A stretch of 64,000 bases of DNA, taken from Ryuthela nishihirai. Lineage: Eukaryota > Arthropoda > Arachnida > Araneae > Heptathelidae. The translations under genes and the position numbers were made by a program. Positions 21,161-32,049 of this stretch are shown piece by piece. Below the pieces are notes generated by a model that worked only from the letters and a program-made list of their open reading frames with translations, was not told where the DNA came from and did not search any database. Location: assembly GCA_038380435.1 (NCBI GenBank), contig JAWZYU010000011.1, forward strand, positions 74,955,501-75,019,500, given 5' to 3'. Position 1 is the stretch's first letter. Each line of letters opens with the position of its first letter.

Positions 21161-21690
21161 GCTTGAGGTTAACAACACAAAGAGTAGGGGCCCAAGAACA
21201 GATCTTTGAACGACACCACTGCTGACAGCTTTGGTTGGTGAAAAAGCATCTTCAACTCTTATTTGTTCGGTCGCGGAATACTGCACAGATTATCCTTATA
21301 ATGATCTGGTGATTCTGTATCTAAGAAGTGTGTCGATGATGATTGATCTGTTTATCGAAATCTATATAAATAAATATCAATTGGAAGGCCAGCGTACAAT
21401 TGTTAAGACAGTGAATTAGTTGCACTGTGAAGGAGCGACTTGCCACGAAACCAAACTGTTCACATGGAATAATATTATGCGCCTGAAGGAAGTAACTCAG
21501 CTTGAACAGGATGCAACGTTCCATTATTTTCGGGACGATGTGCTTAAGAGAGATTGGAACATAATTGGTAGGATTAATGGGATCACCTTTCCTCTTGTAA
21601 ATTGTAATGAGTATGGCTTGAGTCCAGTGAGTAGGAAGCCTGCCATTTCCCCAATTGATATTTCCTCACATTTGCTACACCCGTGTCATT
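21161..21690 (-). pseudogene. Jockey/CR1-like LINE reverse transcriptase fragment
   Basis: Minus-strand frames contain RKGDPINPTNYVPISL and IVPKIMERCILFKLSYF, then HNIIPCEQFGF, an IYIDFDK segment, and SSGVVQRSVLGPLLFVLL. These match the order of RT motifs in Jockey/CR1-type LINEs (KGDP.NP.NYRPISL, QFGF, D-F-KA, SSGVPQGSVLGPLLF). Stops and frameshifts separate the pieces and most of the 40-60 codons before the SSGV motif are missing. It is distinct from the RTE copies and abuts the decayed edge of the 40-bp satellite. Confidence 0.75.
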
Positions 21691-21794
21691 ATTCAGATAT
21701 AAAATCATACTTCCTTTCGGTTGGAAAAATAATTTAATAGAAGCTTAACTTAAAAGTTATTTTACTTACAACTGCATTTTTAACTATGCATACT

Positions 21795-22074
21795 TGCCTT
21801 GCCCACGGTCAGTAGGGGACACCGATGGGCTTGGAAAGGCCGCCGTCCATCAGATGGGATGTTAAGCCGTGGTCCGTGTGCGGGAGAGCCATACCCTGTG
21901 CACGTTAAAGAACACGCTGGATGGCCTTGACGGGAGGCTACCATCTGTCTCCCAACAGCTGTTCCAGTGGGTCCCCTCCCCCAACCTTCTCTGAGCCTTC
22001 GGGGTCCTTGTGACCTGGCCATTTAGCCCATGGTGTGCAAAAAAGTGCCGCTCAGAGGTAAAACAACCCAACCC
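21795..22074 (+). mobile_element. tRNA-derived SINE, 5' truncated (copy 1)
   Basis: Carries the SINE body from CCTTGCCCACGGTCAGTAGG to GGTAAAACAACCCAACCC but lacks the tRNA-like head. It is flanked by a 13-bp duplication with one mismatch, AACTATGCATACT at 21782-21794 and AACTGTGCATACT at 22075-22087. 5' truncation with a long TSD indicates LINE-assisted insertion. Confidence 0.88.
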
Positions 22075-22120
22075 AACTGTGCATACTAAAATGAAGTGCA
22101 ATAACCGTACACATGGAAGT

Positions 22121-22441
22121 TGGGTTGGGTCTGGTCTCAGAGAAGGTTGGGGGAGGGGACCCACTGGAACAGTTGTTGGGAGACAGATGGTAGCCTCCCG
22201 TAAAGGCCATCCAACGTGTTCTTTAACGTGCACAGGGTATGGCTCTCGCTCACACTGGGCCACGGCTGAACGTTCTATCCGACGGCCGCGGCTTTTCCAA
22301 GTCCATCGGTATCCCCTACTGACCGTGGGCAGGGCGGGGAATTTTGCGGAGATAAATCTCAACGCTGACCCAGCTGGGCCTCTAACCTGGGAACTGCAGA
22401 TTACGAGCCTGACGCGCTACCGACTGAGTCACCTCCGCCAC
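22121..22441 (-). mobile_element. tRNA-derived SINE (copy 2) with exact 12-bp TSD
   Basis: Minus-strand copy with box A-like and box B-like sequences at its right end and an internal deletion near its tail. ACACATGGAAGT at 22109-22120 and 22442-22453 is an exact target-site duplication. The copy lies 46 bp from copy 1 in the opposite orientation. Confidence 0.92.
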
Positions 22442-22453
22442 ACACATGGAAGT

Positions 22454-23041
22454 AAAGTTCTGTTTCTTCAGAGATCAGAATTTTACAAGACTGAATCAGA
22501 TCTTCAGAGGAATGAATCTATCTGCTCTGCTGCTCTGACTCGGCAAGCGTCGCTGCTCCAAGGACCATATTGGTCTGCTCATTTATGGCTGTTTACGCAG
22601 TAAATGATCATTGCCTCTGCTGAGGTTAACTTCATCTTTAACCTAAATCGTTGGTGGTTGCTGAGGAACAATGCAGCTATGATCAAATACATATAGACAA
22701 AAAAAGGCTTTAGCAAACATCAGGAATAGTAGAGAAATGAGCATTAAGGTATGAAAAGAAAAACTACATATCTAGACATAGGTAACAATGAAAATATATA
22801 TTCGCTTATATATTGCTTACAAAACTGAATAAAGAAAAGGATATGACATCACTTGATATTTCTCTTTGTTTAATAACAGGTGGTTTGAATTCTTTTTTGT
22901 GGATGATCAGTTTCAGAAAACTGATTCAGAAGATGATCCAATGAAAGGTCCGGATATACCAAAGGAAACCGTTCACGGTTGTAATTAAAGAGTGCAATAG
23001 ATATAATTGCCCTTGAATTAATGCGTCTTGTATCATTAAAT
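22454..23041. other. Spacer with no recognised feature
   Basis: No gene, RNA or transposon signature was seen. AT-rich from 22.67 kb onward. Confidence 0.5.
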
Positions 23042-23560
23042 TACACTGGTGCGCAAAATTAAAGGATAATGTATAAATTTGTACATAACTCGAAGTATTT
23101 TTAAGCGAATGCAATGAAATTTTGCAAAGATGTTTATTATTATACTATAAATATAAATCCAGCAGAAGAAATTCATAATCGTAAAATGTACATTCCTTAA
23201 GATCATGACCGTGCAATTGACATGAAGGAGCATACCATGGAACAATACTTAAATTTGTTAAGTACGACATGCGGTATGTTAATATGGAGTATGATCACCT
23301 CTGACAGCCATACCGTTCAAGCAATGACTCCTCATATTGTTTATGAGGGTATTGATGAGGGATTAATGACTACTCCTCGACAAGTGCTGTTCTTAGTTAA
23401 TGAAGTATTCTGGGAGAGATTCTGGCTCCCTAAAGCAGCCCATACATGCTCAATGGGACTGAGGTTAGGAGATCTGGGTGTCTACTTTATTCGGCGAATA
23501 TCTTCCACTTCCATTTTGCGCGTGTTGGAATGGTTTCTCCCATACAAAAGTGTATGGTCT
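23042..23560 (-). pseudogene. Tc1-like transposon fragment, transposase C-terminal part
   Basis: A TA followed by CACTGGTGCGCAAAATTAAA at 23044 looks like a Tc1/mariner terminal inverted repeat. Further in, the minus strand encodes SPNLSPIEHVWAALG (about 23,420-23,470), the third catalytic motif (Glu) of Tc1 transposases, with frame breaks around it. The other end of the element is missing. Confidence 0.7.
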
Positions 23561-23630
23561 CGCCTATGTTTGGTCTCGCCATATGTGTGGTCTCATCATG
23601 TATGGTGTCCAACATGGTCTCACCAACATT

Positions 23631-23999
23631 TCAGCCAACTGAAAATGTACACTGGGTGTTTTAACACAAGACCATTTCCGACCCTCTGATAGGGAAGGAA
23701 GTCCGTTGCTTTGAATAAAAAGCTTTAAGGGTCGAACCACAAAATGTAAAATCGGGTAAACACCCGCAGTCGGGACTAGAAAAACGAAGTGTAAATTCGG
23801 GAAAACTCTCTGAAACTTGAAATTTTCCCGGAATTAATACTTCATTTCTCTAGTCCCGACTTAAAAATGTTTACTCTATTTTACATTTTTTAGCTTAATT
23901 CTTTAAAATGTTTTATTCGAAGCAACGGACTTCCTTCTCTATTAGCATTCGGGAATGGACTTACATCTAAAAGCCCAGTGCACATTTTCAGCTGGCTGA
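23631..23999. mobile_element. Foldback element (long imperfect inverted repeat)
   Basis: The left arm starting TCAGCCAACTGAAAATG pairs with the right arm ending CATTTTCAGCTGGCTGA. The pairing runs inward through CCATTTCCGA and GAAGGAAGTCCGTTGCTT to GTCGGGACTAGA and TCTAGTCCCGAC near the centre. Arms are about 165-180 bp with scattered mismatches. No coding potential and no certain TSD. Confidence 0.85.
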
Positions 24000-24671
24000 T
24001 GAATTCACAGATTGTCTCTTGCACCATGTGACTTCATTTAAGTTTGTTCCTGTTGCACGTTAGTGAATATTGCTAACTGGTCCATAATTATTACATTTGT
24101 AACATAATTTCATGTCCATGTTCATTGTACACTGTTGGCAAATGATTTTGATGTTTTTGCATTTCAGCCAATTTCTACACACTAAAATGTGAACTTACAG
24201 AACTTTTATCTTTTATTTATTGTCCGAAGTATTTTGGTACTATTAAAATTTAAATAATTCACAGCTGTTATTTATATCCTATTAGGTATTCACTGTCAAG
24301 CGGTTTTTAGCTTAATAGAGAAATAGTGAAAAACTGCTTGAGAGTGAATACCTGTACATTTTCAAATATTTTAGATAAATCTCCTGATATTTCTTAAAAT
24401 TTATGCAGCTGTGTGTTGACAACATTTTGTTATAAAGCAACCCAAATTTTTCTTTAGATTGCATATTTTTATATTCTTCTTAGTTGAAATTGCCTCGATT
24501 TGACGTTCGTTTAAGGTGGTCTCGTAAAAGGCATAAAATAGCAGATTCGTTATGTTAATTGTGTTAACCTGAGGCTGAAGCCTGAATTTGGACTCTCAGT
24601 GCAGTTGAAAGCAAGCAACAAATTTGTCAACTTTTCTTCGATCAACTCTTCTAGCACTAATCATATTTATG
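24000..24671. other. Spacer with a small hairpin
   Basis: AT-rich. At 24284-24363 AGGTATTCACTGTCAAGCGG and a near-complement ending GTGAATACCT form an imperfect stem of about 25 bp. Nothing else was recognised. Confidence 0.55.
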
Positions 24672-24888
24672 TACAGTCGCTCAAAAAAGTATCCGAAAAC
24701 TATAGTTGACTACAGAATTCAGGAAAAAAATCTGACAACGATTTTTTTTAGAAATTAGTGATCTGGCAACCTTACGAAGGTACTAATTTCTAAAAAAAGA
24801 TCACTAATTTCTAAAAAAATTGTTGCCAGATATTTTTTCTGAATTCTGCAATCAACCATAATATTCGGATATTTTTTGAGCGACTGTA
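24672..24888. mobile_element. Palindromic Tc1/mariner-type MITE
   Basis: TA at both ends, terminal CAGTCGCTCAAAAAAGT and its complement. The two arms contain TATAGTTGACTACAGAATTC and TTTCTAAAAAAA blocks. The centre is rearranged, with duplicated ACTAATTTCTAAAAAAA. Confidence 0.9.
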
Positions 24889-25296
24889 TTCCCAAGTTTT
24901 ATATTAACGAAATTTAAAGTGGGATAGAATGCTTCTTAAAAGTACGAAACATTAATCTGAATAATGCGGAAGAAATAACATATGCAGAGATCCATAAGAA
25001 ACTTCCAGGATTTTTGTACTAGATATTACATGGTGAGAAAATGTTTCGCAACGAGTATTCGTCTTGGAATTTGGCCAACAACGGCAATTCACACGACTGC
25101 GAAGAAGTTCTGGAATCTCTCTCAAAAAACCTTACTTCCGATATGAGAGTTAACTATTCGGAAACTTTATTATAAATCTGCTACTATTATATAGTTGAGA
25201 AGACAGCTGGAAGATTTCCCAGAATCAGGATTTCTTTTTTGTCGTTGGATGTAGAAGAAAAATTGCATCGATCTCTCACTTCTCCAAAGTCTAATA
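24889..25296. other. Spacer with no recognised feature
   Basis: No gene or repeat recognised; the last eight bases (GTCTAATA, 25289-25296) are the left target-site duplication of the next element. Confidence 0.5.
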
Positions 25297-25497
25297 CAGT
25301 GGTTCTCAAAGTTTTATACTTCACGTACCCTCTGGAAATATGTATGTAACTGGCGTACCACTTGTATCGAATGATAAATCTATAGTTATAGTATAACAAT
25401 GGGAATAAAATAAACCACACACACATATACATAACATATATATAACGACTTTTGAGCTTTCACGGCGTACCCTAAAAATTTTTACCGCGTACCCCTA
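25297..25497. mobile_element. Small hAT MITE with exact 8-bp TSD
   Basis: A 201-bp element opening CAGTGGTTCTCAAAG and ending GCGTACCCCTA, flanked by GTCTAATA at 25289-25296 and 25498-25505. An 8-bp TSD and CAGTGG-type ends are diagnostic of hAT. Its right part (TTTTGAGCTTTCACGG, TTTTTACCGCGTACCCC) matches the hAT terminus at 8655-8730, so both belong to one family. It has no coding potential. Confidence 0.9.
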
Positions 25498-25643
25498 GTC
25501 TAATACATAATCCTAAGAGCTTGAGGATTATGTGGGCAGCTTCTTATCTTTTAAGAAAATTAAACTGAAGTATTAAGTGATATGTAATATTTACATTGTG
25601 CCATGCTGTGAAGGCATATTCCGTTCCTCTTTAAGTAAAATAT

Positions 25644-26265
25644 TGTTACGACAGATGAACAGTGAATTTACGATAAACGTGTCATGAACGCTCGTCTATG
25701 CTTCTGCGTGAGAATTATTTATGCAACGAATTGGAACACAGAACTGATCGGAAAAACTGAAAAGATGTTGGAGTTTTGGATATCTGAAAGGAGGCATAAT
25801 TAGTTGCAGTATGTGCATGATGGGTGTATAAAGGGAAGAAGTATTTTTATATAGTGAGTGCGCGGAAGGTTTATTAGTTTGTTGGTGTGGATCGTGTTGG
25901 TAAGCTGGTAAAGGAAAAGAATTCGTCGTCTTGTGCGTGGTGATCAACGTCTGAAAAGAATTGGTTCTGAGAAACCAGTACAATTAGCCACATTTTTGGA
26001 GTGCTTGAGGATTAAAGCCTAAGAAGGAAGTAATTTAGTTATTTAGGAATTAGTAAGGTTATTCTCGAGATATTGCAAGTATTCACATATATGATTCTCG
26101 TTAGATTAAAAATTTGTGCACACATAAGATAAACATTGGTATCTTTAGTTTATGTACATGTTTTTATCCATATTTTTGTATTAAATCACATTATTTTAGA
26201 TTTATTGTTATCAGTTGTTATTTTTGAACTCACTCTAAGTTTTCATCTGTTTAAATTCATATCAA
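25644..26265 (+). repeat. Probable solo LTR (family shared with 63,395)
   Basis: Starts TGTTACGACAGATGAAC and is related along its length to 63395-63988: a ...CGTGAG block, then GCCAACGAATTGGAA against GCAACGAATTGGAAC, and TCCATATTTTTGTA near the end. The right boundary is diverged. No internal retroelement sequence follows, suggesting a solo LTR. Orientation is assigned from similarity to the other copy. Confidence 0.5.
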
Positions 26266-27514
26266 TTTTTTGAGTATCAACTAAACATTTAGTGCTACAT
26301 AACCAACGAGAAAAATATGTCGATATGATGCAAATCGAGTTCAGTTTCATCGGTCCAGGATCTTTATTTATCATCTATACCAGCTAGGTATCAGGTCTAT
26401 TGAAATCTAAAATATTGTAGTCAGCTCACTTTCTGGTTTCTTGCCACAGTGACCGGGGAGACACGAAAAGAATTGAAGGATTATTTTTAGTTTGTTTAAA
26501 TTTAATGTTTAAAATTAAGCTTCAAGAATCGTGCCGGAACGAAAGCACCGTAATCGCAAGAATCACATTGCAAAGGAACGTCGTAAAACAAGATAAAAGA
26601 GATCATTATGAGGTACATTTATGGCATTACAATTTCTTTTGTATCGGAGGAAAGCATTCTTTTGCAGCGCGTTCATCAGTTGGAAAGTTTTCGTCGTGTG
26701 AGCAGAAAACGAATGTGTTCTTTTCTCTCTGGCAGAGTCAACCTGTTGCTTCTTTTTCTTCTAGGCAGGAGCGTGGGTGGTAAAGCTTCGGTCTCTTGAG
26801 CTCATCTCGCAACACTTCCGTGGCCACCGCGTCTGCTTCAAGTGCCCTTCCACTTCTTAATGGCTACGGACGACGAATGCAGTTAATGTCGATTAGAAGG
26901 GAACTGCGGTCGGGAAATAAAATAAGAGTTAAATTGAAGAAAAGGAAGGTTAGGGTCACCTAATGTAATAATAAAGAGTAGCGAAGAGGCATTTGAAACT
27001 TTGATGAACTTAGAAAGATCAACGAAAAACTGCGTCGTCAGAAAGAAGGCCATTGTCTCTAGCGTTAGAAATTGGAAAAGGTCAAGAGCGGAAATTGTGT
27101 TGAAATGTTATAAAACACTTAGACCTCAGGGAATCTTTTTTCATTAATAATGCTATTATCACTGAATTAACCATAATTAAATTTGTGTAAATTAATTCTT
27201 AAAGTATCACCTGTTAGACGTAAATAATAAACTTACTTTATTGTAGTTCTGAACAATCATTGGTCTGTTTCGTAAGAAATCGCAAGGCAAAACAATACAA
27301 CGATTTCAACAAACATTGAAATATGTTGAAATAGCGCAGAATATGAAACAAATTTTAAAGCAAATTCTTAATTAGATTAAAAGGGGGAAATTGCAGTCAT
27401 TACATGAAACAAAAATGAAATATGAAGTCAGAAGCATTATAATGGAAACCAAAACACAAAAATACCCTTGCTCTCTGGGATCTTACTTTTCCCCTTTTGT
27501 TATCAGCAGACGTG
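26266..27514. other. Spacer with no recognised gene
   Basis: Small ORFs at 26505-26783 and 26608-26799 overlap in different frames and match no family I recognise. No terminal repeats or RNA genes were seen. Confidence 0.5.
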
Positions 27515-27730
27515 TACAGTCGCTCAAATAAATATCCGAACACTAAGATTGATTACAGAATTCAGAAAAAATATCTGGCAACGATGATTTTAGGAATTAG
27601 TGATTTGGCAACCTTCGTGTATTGTTCATGAAGGTTGCCAGATCACTAATTTCTAAAATCATCGTTGCCAGATATTTTTCTGAATTCTGTAATCAACCTT
27701 AGTGTTCGGATATTTATTTGAGCGACTGTA
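27515..27730. mobile_element. Palindromic MITE, complete copy
   Basis: TA-flanked, begins CAGTCGCTCAAATAAATATC and ends with its complement. The two ~105-bp arms are almost exact complements around a centre near ATTGTTCAT. Confidence 0.93.
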
Positions 27731-27910
27731 CACATGTTGAAAAGTTACAAGCCCAGTGCGAAGTCTGTTCTTTAAGGGGAGATTTACATAACTGCGAAAT
27801 AATTAAAATTAGGGACAAAGTGATCAAAAGTTCGATCGTAAAGGAGAAATGAATTTTTTATTCTAGCGCTAGTTCACCCTTCCCTTAAAACGTGGACTAT
27901 CTCCCTATTG

Positions 27911-27942
<32 letters not shown>

Positions 27943-28486
27943 AGCCAGATTCAGAAAGTTAATAATTAAAATATATCAGAAAATTAATAATAATCTTTAA
28001 AAAAATTAAACTTTGCTTAGGCATTTCAGTATTTCAGTTGCGATTCATGTAATTTCCATTTCAAATATGTTGATAATTTGAATTATAAATGTTTTGCTTT
28101 CTGTGTTATAAATGTTTATTGACTTTCAATAAACGGAAATTTTGTGAAAATACGCTATTGTATATGATGGCTGAATAATGTAAAAAGCATATCTAATGGA
28201 CTGAAAGTGTAGGAGAGACTGATTTGTAGCGAGTGTCCCATCCTCATTGATCCTACTTCAAGCAATCAGTATCCTTTTCAGCTTATAAGGATTAGTATCT
28301 ATTGATGCCATAGTTTACTGAGAGTAACAATAGGCTAGGTTCTTGTGATATTTGTAGATATACACGAAACAAGCATAATGCACTTTTATTATAGCTTGTT
28401 TTACAATAACGAACTTTTGTATTAATCTACGTGAATACATCAGTAAACAATGTACCATATTTATTATAGTTTAAAATAGTTTAACA
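27731..28486. other. Spacer with (AAC)n microsatellite
   Basis: A run of about ten AAC triplets lies at 27911-27942. The rest is AT-rich with no recognised feature. Confidence 0.6.
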
Positions 28487-29003
28487 TACAGTCGCTCAAA
28501 ATATTATCCGAACACTATGGTTGATTACAGAATTCAGAAAAAATATTTGGAACGATTTTTTTAGAAATTAGTGATCTGGCAACCTTCGTGTCACGTGATT
28601 ACAGAATTCAGGAAAAATATCTGGAGCGTGTACAGCAACTGTACACGCTCCAGTTACCGTTCACAGCAAACTGGAGCGTGTGCACTTACTATACACGCTC
28701 CAGTTTGCTGTGAACGGTAACTGCACACGCTCAATATTTCCGTGAGTGAGCCCACACGATCTAGTATCAAAATAATATGACCACCTACAGTCGCTCAAAA
28801 AAGTATCCGAACACTATGGTTGATTACAGAATTCAGAAAAAAATAACTGGGAACGATTTTTTTAGAAATTACTGATCTGGCAACCTTCGTGTCATGTGAC
28901 AGGAAGGCGCCAGATCACTAATTTCTAAGAAAATCGCTGCCAGATATTTTTTCTGAATTCTGTAATCAACCATAGTGTTCGGATATTTTTTTGAGCGACT
29001 GTA
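28487..29003. mobile_element. Compound palindromic MITE (two ends joined through GGAGCGTGT core)
   Basis: Starts TA-CAGTCGCTCAAAATATT and ends GAGCGACTG-TA. Inside are the CTGGAGCGTGTACAG dyads, AGTGAGCCCACACGAT and, at about 28791, an internal TACAGTCGCTCAAAAAAGTA. Thus one MITE end follows another at a TA, the same order as one and a half units of the 8.9-11.1 kb array in the opposite orientation. Confidence 0.88.
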
Positions 29004-30311
29004 CTCAAAAACGTAATAAATTCTACTAAAATATATTTTCGGATTAAAAGTTTCAAAAGATTTCTTAAAAAAATTAAAACCTGGTATCTCTGTGGCAAGC
29101 AGCTGCTTGAGCGGTTATTGGTTTTTATATTTTAGGTGCCATATGAGACGGATATCGACGAGGCAAACCTCCTCGTCGATATTCTCAAAAGACCGTTGAT
29201 ATATGCAAAACAGCGACAAAGTCATGCATGGTCATATTATAAGTGTGAAGAGTGACAAGTAATATTCTCAGAATTACAATTTTTCGAATATCTTTTCTTT
29301 CCCGGGAATTCTTTTCCGGATGCAAGGAGTGAAGCAGGTTTGTCTAGCAACTCGAGTGAATGCAGATGGGTAATAATACTTTCGTGTAATTTAGAAGTGG
29401 GATTGAGTGTAAAGCAGTTTATGTTTATTTTTGGAGAAAGTTTTTAAATTGAACTAGCACGATGTTGATACCAGTTGGATTTGCTGATGGTGCCCAGTGC
29501 CGGATCAAGGAGAGGGGGGGGGGGAGTGGGTAATGGAGACAAAAATTTATTAAAATTCTGAATGCCTCACGCATTTTTCTAGAATTTTTTTAAGACCTCT
29601 AAAAGGGAGGGATAAATTTTATATTATAACGGAAATACAGTCTCGTCATCTTTTACTTTTTTCCGTCTGCATTGCGTAAATTGTCCCCCCTCCCCCTTTT
29701 TTCCTCCTTTTTTCTAAGACTGGTCCTGCTTATGGCTTACGATAATTATATGCACAAATGAAGTATGCATTAATGTTTTTTCCCACGCGTTGAATCCATC
29801 ACTGAAAAAAAAAGACCACCAGTGAAGAAAGATGAACTTTATGGCTTAGGTCCTAGCCTGGTGAAGATCATTCGAATGTAATAGCAAAAGGTGATCCGCA
29901 TAGTGCCGCTGAATGCCAATTCTGGCCATTATCCGCTTTTTTACTACAAATTTCCTACTTACAAGTTGTCAAAACTAAGTTTCAGGTTTTACTCGGCATC
30001 ATCCGCATTCAAGTGATTACAAAAGACTACTTTTATGTCGCTCATTTATTGTCATTAAATTATCGGCAAACGTTATCATCAGAAAGATACATTGATGCTT
30101 GATAGGAATAATCTAAATGAATGGATGAATACAAGAATTCTCACAGCACTGACGATGCAAGGTGATGCCTGGTCATGTGACGAGACTTCTTGACGAGATG
30201 TTTCCCTTTCTGAGAAAGGGTTTTTTGAAAAAAAATTAAGAGGATAAAAAAGACGCTCTCGCGTCGTTTTTCTTAATCTGTCTATTAAAGGTCACTCGCA
30301 GTAAGTAATAA
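29004..30311. other. Spacer with no gene; short hairpin
   Basis: At 29152-29182 a perfect 12-bp stem (ATATCGACGAGG / CCTCGTCGATAT) has a 7-nt loop. A G-run lies at about 29514-29524. The 24-bp block 29088-29111 is shared, inverted, with 11756-11779. No coding region recognised. Confidence 0.55.
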
Positions 30312-30671
30312 GTTGAGTTGTTTTACCTCTGAGCGACACTTTTTTTGCACACTATGGGCTAAATGGCCAGGTCACATGGACCCCGAAGGCTCAGAGAAGG
30401 TTGGAGGAAGGGACCCACTGAAACAGGTCAGATGGTAGCCTCCCGTCAAGGCCATCAGCGTGTTCTTTAATGTGCACAGGGTATGGCTCCCCCGCACACG
30501 GGGACACGACTTAACGTCCCATCCGACGGACGGCGGCATTTCCAAGTCCTCGATGTCCCCTACTGACCGTGGGCAGGGCGGGGAATTTTGCGGAGATAAA
30601 TCTCAACGCTGACCCAGCTGGGACTCGAACCTGAGAACTACAGATTACGAGCCTGGCGAGCCACCCCCGCG
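30312..30671 (-). mobile_element. tRNA-derived SINE (copy 3)
   Basis: Minus-strand copy running from tail GAGTTGTTTTACCTCTGAGC to head GCCACCCCCGC. Box B-like GGGACTCGAACCT is present; the box A segment is shortened (GGCGAGCCACC) by a small deletion. Confidence 0.9.
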
Positions 30672-32049
30672 TTCTAAAAATAATATTTATAAAAATAATT
30701 CTTATTATATTCCTTGATATAATCTAAAAATTTTTTCCTATATATTTCTTTAACATATTTTAAATATATTCTAAAAATAATACGTGTCAAACACTGGCCC
30801 TGTTTCGGATGAACCCTTGGACCCACCGTAGCTATATTTCGGACTCACAGATGAAAGTTGACATGGTGTCCAACGGCGGTTATGTATACTGATTCGTCCT
30901 TAGAATTATAAAACCCTCCTCGATTTCAACTCCTTGATAAAACACTGGCTGGAGCTCTCACCACTTGAACTATTTTGACAAAGCTTCCATCCAATTGACG
31001 TTGTGTTAGGTTGATTGTGTTATAACAGACGACAGACGAATTGATTCCCAAAAGAACAGTTCATTTCACTTCAGAGCCATGATGATCATGCCACTTACGC
31101 AAGTGGCAACGAATCTCGGATGATGTGTTGACAGAAAGAGTCTTCCTCTGTATGAGCCGCGGCTTCGAACTGTCTTTCCACAAACGGAAACCGCTAAATG
31201 AATCGTCAGAAAGCGATTGGCGGAGCAGCAGAGCGCCTCTTCATCGTCGTTAAGCGAATGACGCGCGAAGAAATCGATTCGATGCGTCGGTGATTTTCTC
31301 TCCGGATTGGACGACGGATTGGGCCTTGTCTTCGAAAAATAAATTTCAGCGATACCGAAATACGTGTTGCCCATCATGTTATACCTTTCATCAATAGAAC
31401 CTCGGAATAGAGACAGGCTGGCCTTGTATTTATTATTCTATACTGAATGAAAAAAAATAGCTGTTTTGAGATGAGGATGTTTGGATTTTTCCTTTTCAGA
31501 GTTCATAAATTTGCTAAATATAGTAAAATCTCAATCAACCGACTTTTAAATATCTACTATCGGTTTACTTACGTAAAATATATCCCTCATGATATTAAAA
31601 GCCAATGTGTTTTTAATAACTTTTAATGGCTGTTATAGTCTCCGAATTTCGCCGTTATGTAATAGTGTCCGATAATAAGAGAGGTGTCAGACGACATATA
31701 TATTCCAGTTGAAATTGAATGGAACTTTTCTCCTGTAACTGTTTGCCAAAAAAAAATGGTGCACCAATAAAAAAGCATTCTCAAAAACGCCTGCTCCAGA
31801 CAAGAAGCATCTTGAACGTTCTCATTGTAAACAAGTTCCCATCAATTTAAAAATTTCAACTTTACCCTCTCGATGCAAGAGAGAATAACTTTATTGTTTA
31901 GAATTATGAATTATTGAGAGCTGTGCACCAATCTCCTGTGATGATGCCTAGAACCGGCCAGGACTAGCATCTAATGTTCGACCCCGCCTTCTCGTGGTGC
32001 TGGCTGTTAGTACTTTTCAAAAAAGATACTCTCTTGTGGTATTTCTCAA
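30672..32049. other. Spacer with one unrecognised small ORF
   Basis: A minus-strand ORF at 31066-31377 (103 codons, MMGNTYFGIAEIYFSKTRPN...) lies in a locally GC-richer patch. It resembles no family I know and shows no splice or promoter context I can judge, so I do not call it a gene. The rest is AT-rich. Confidence 0.4.

Noticed and set aside
22010..22603. 197-codon plus-strand ORF
   Set aside because: It runs through two SINE copies in opposite orientation and has no independent support.
31066..31377. 103-codon minus-strand ORF
   Set aside because: No recognisable family, no repeats or domains, and no supporting context; kept only as a note in the spacer entry.
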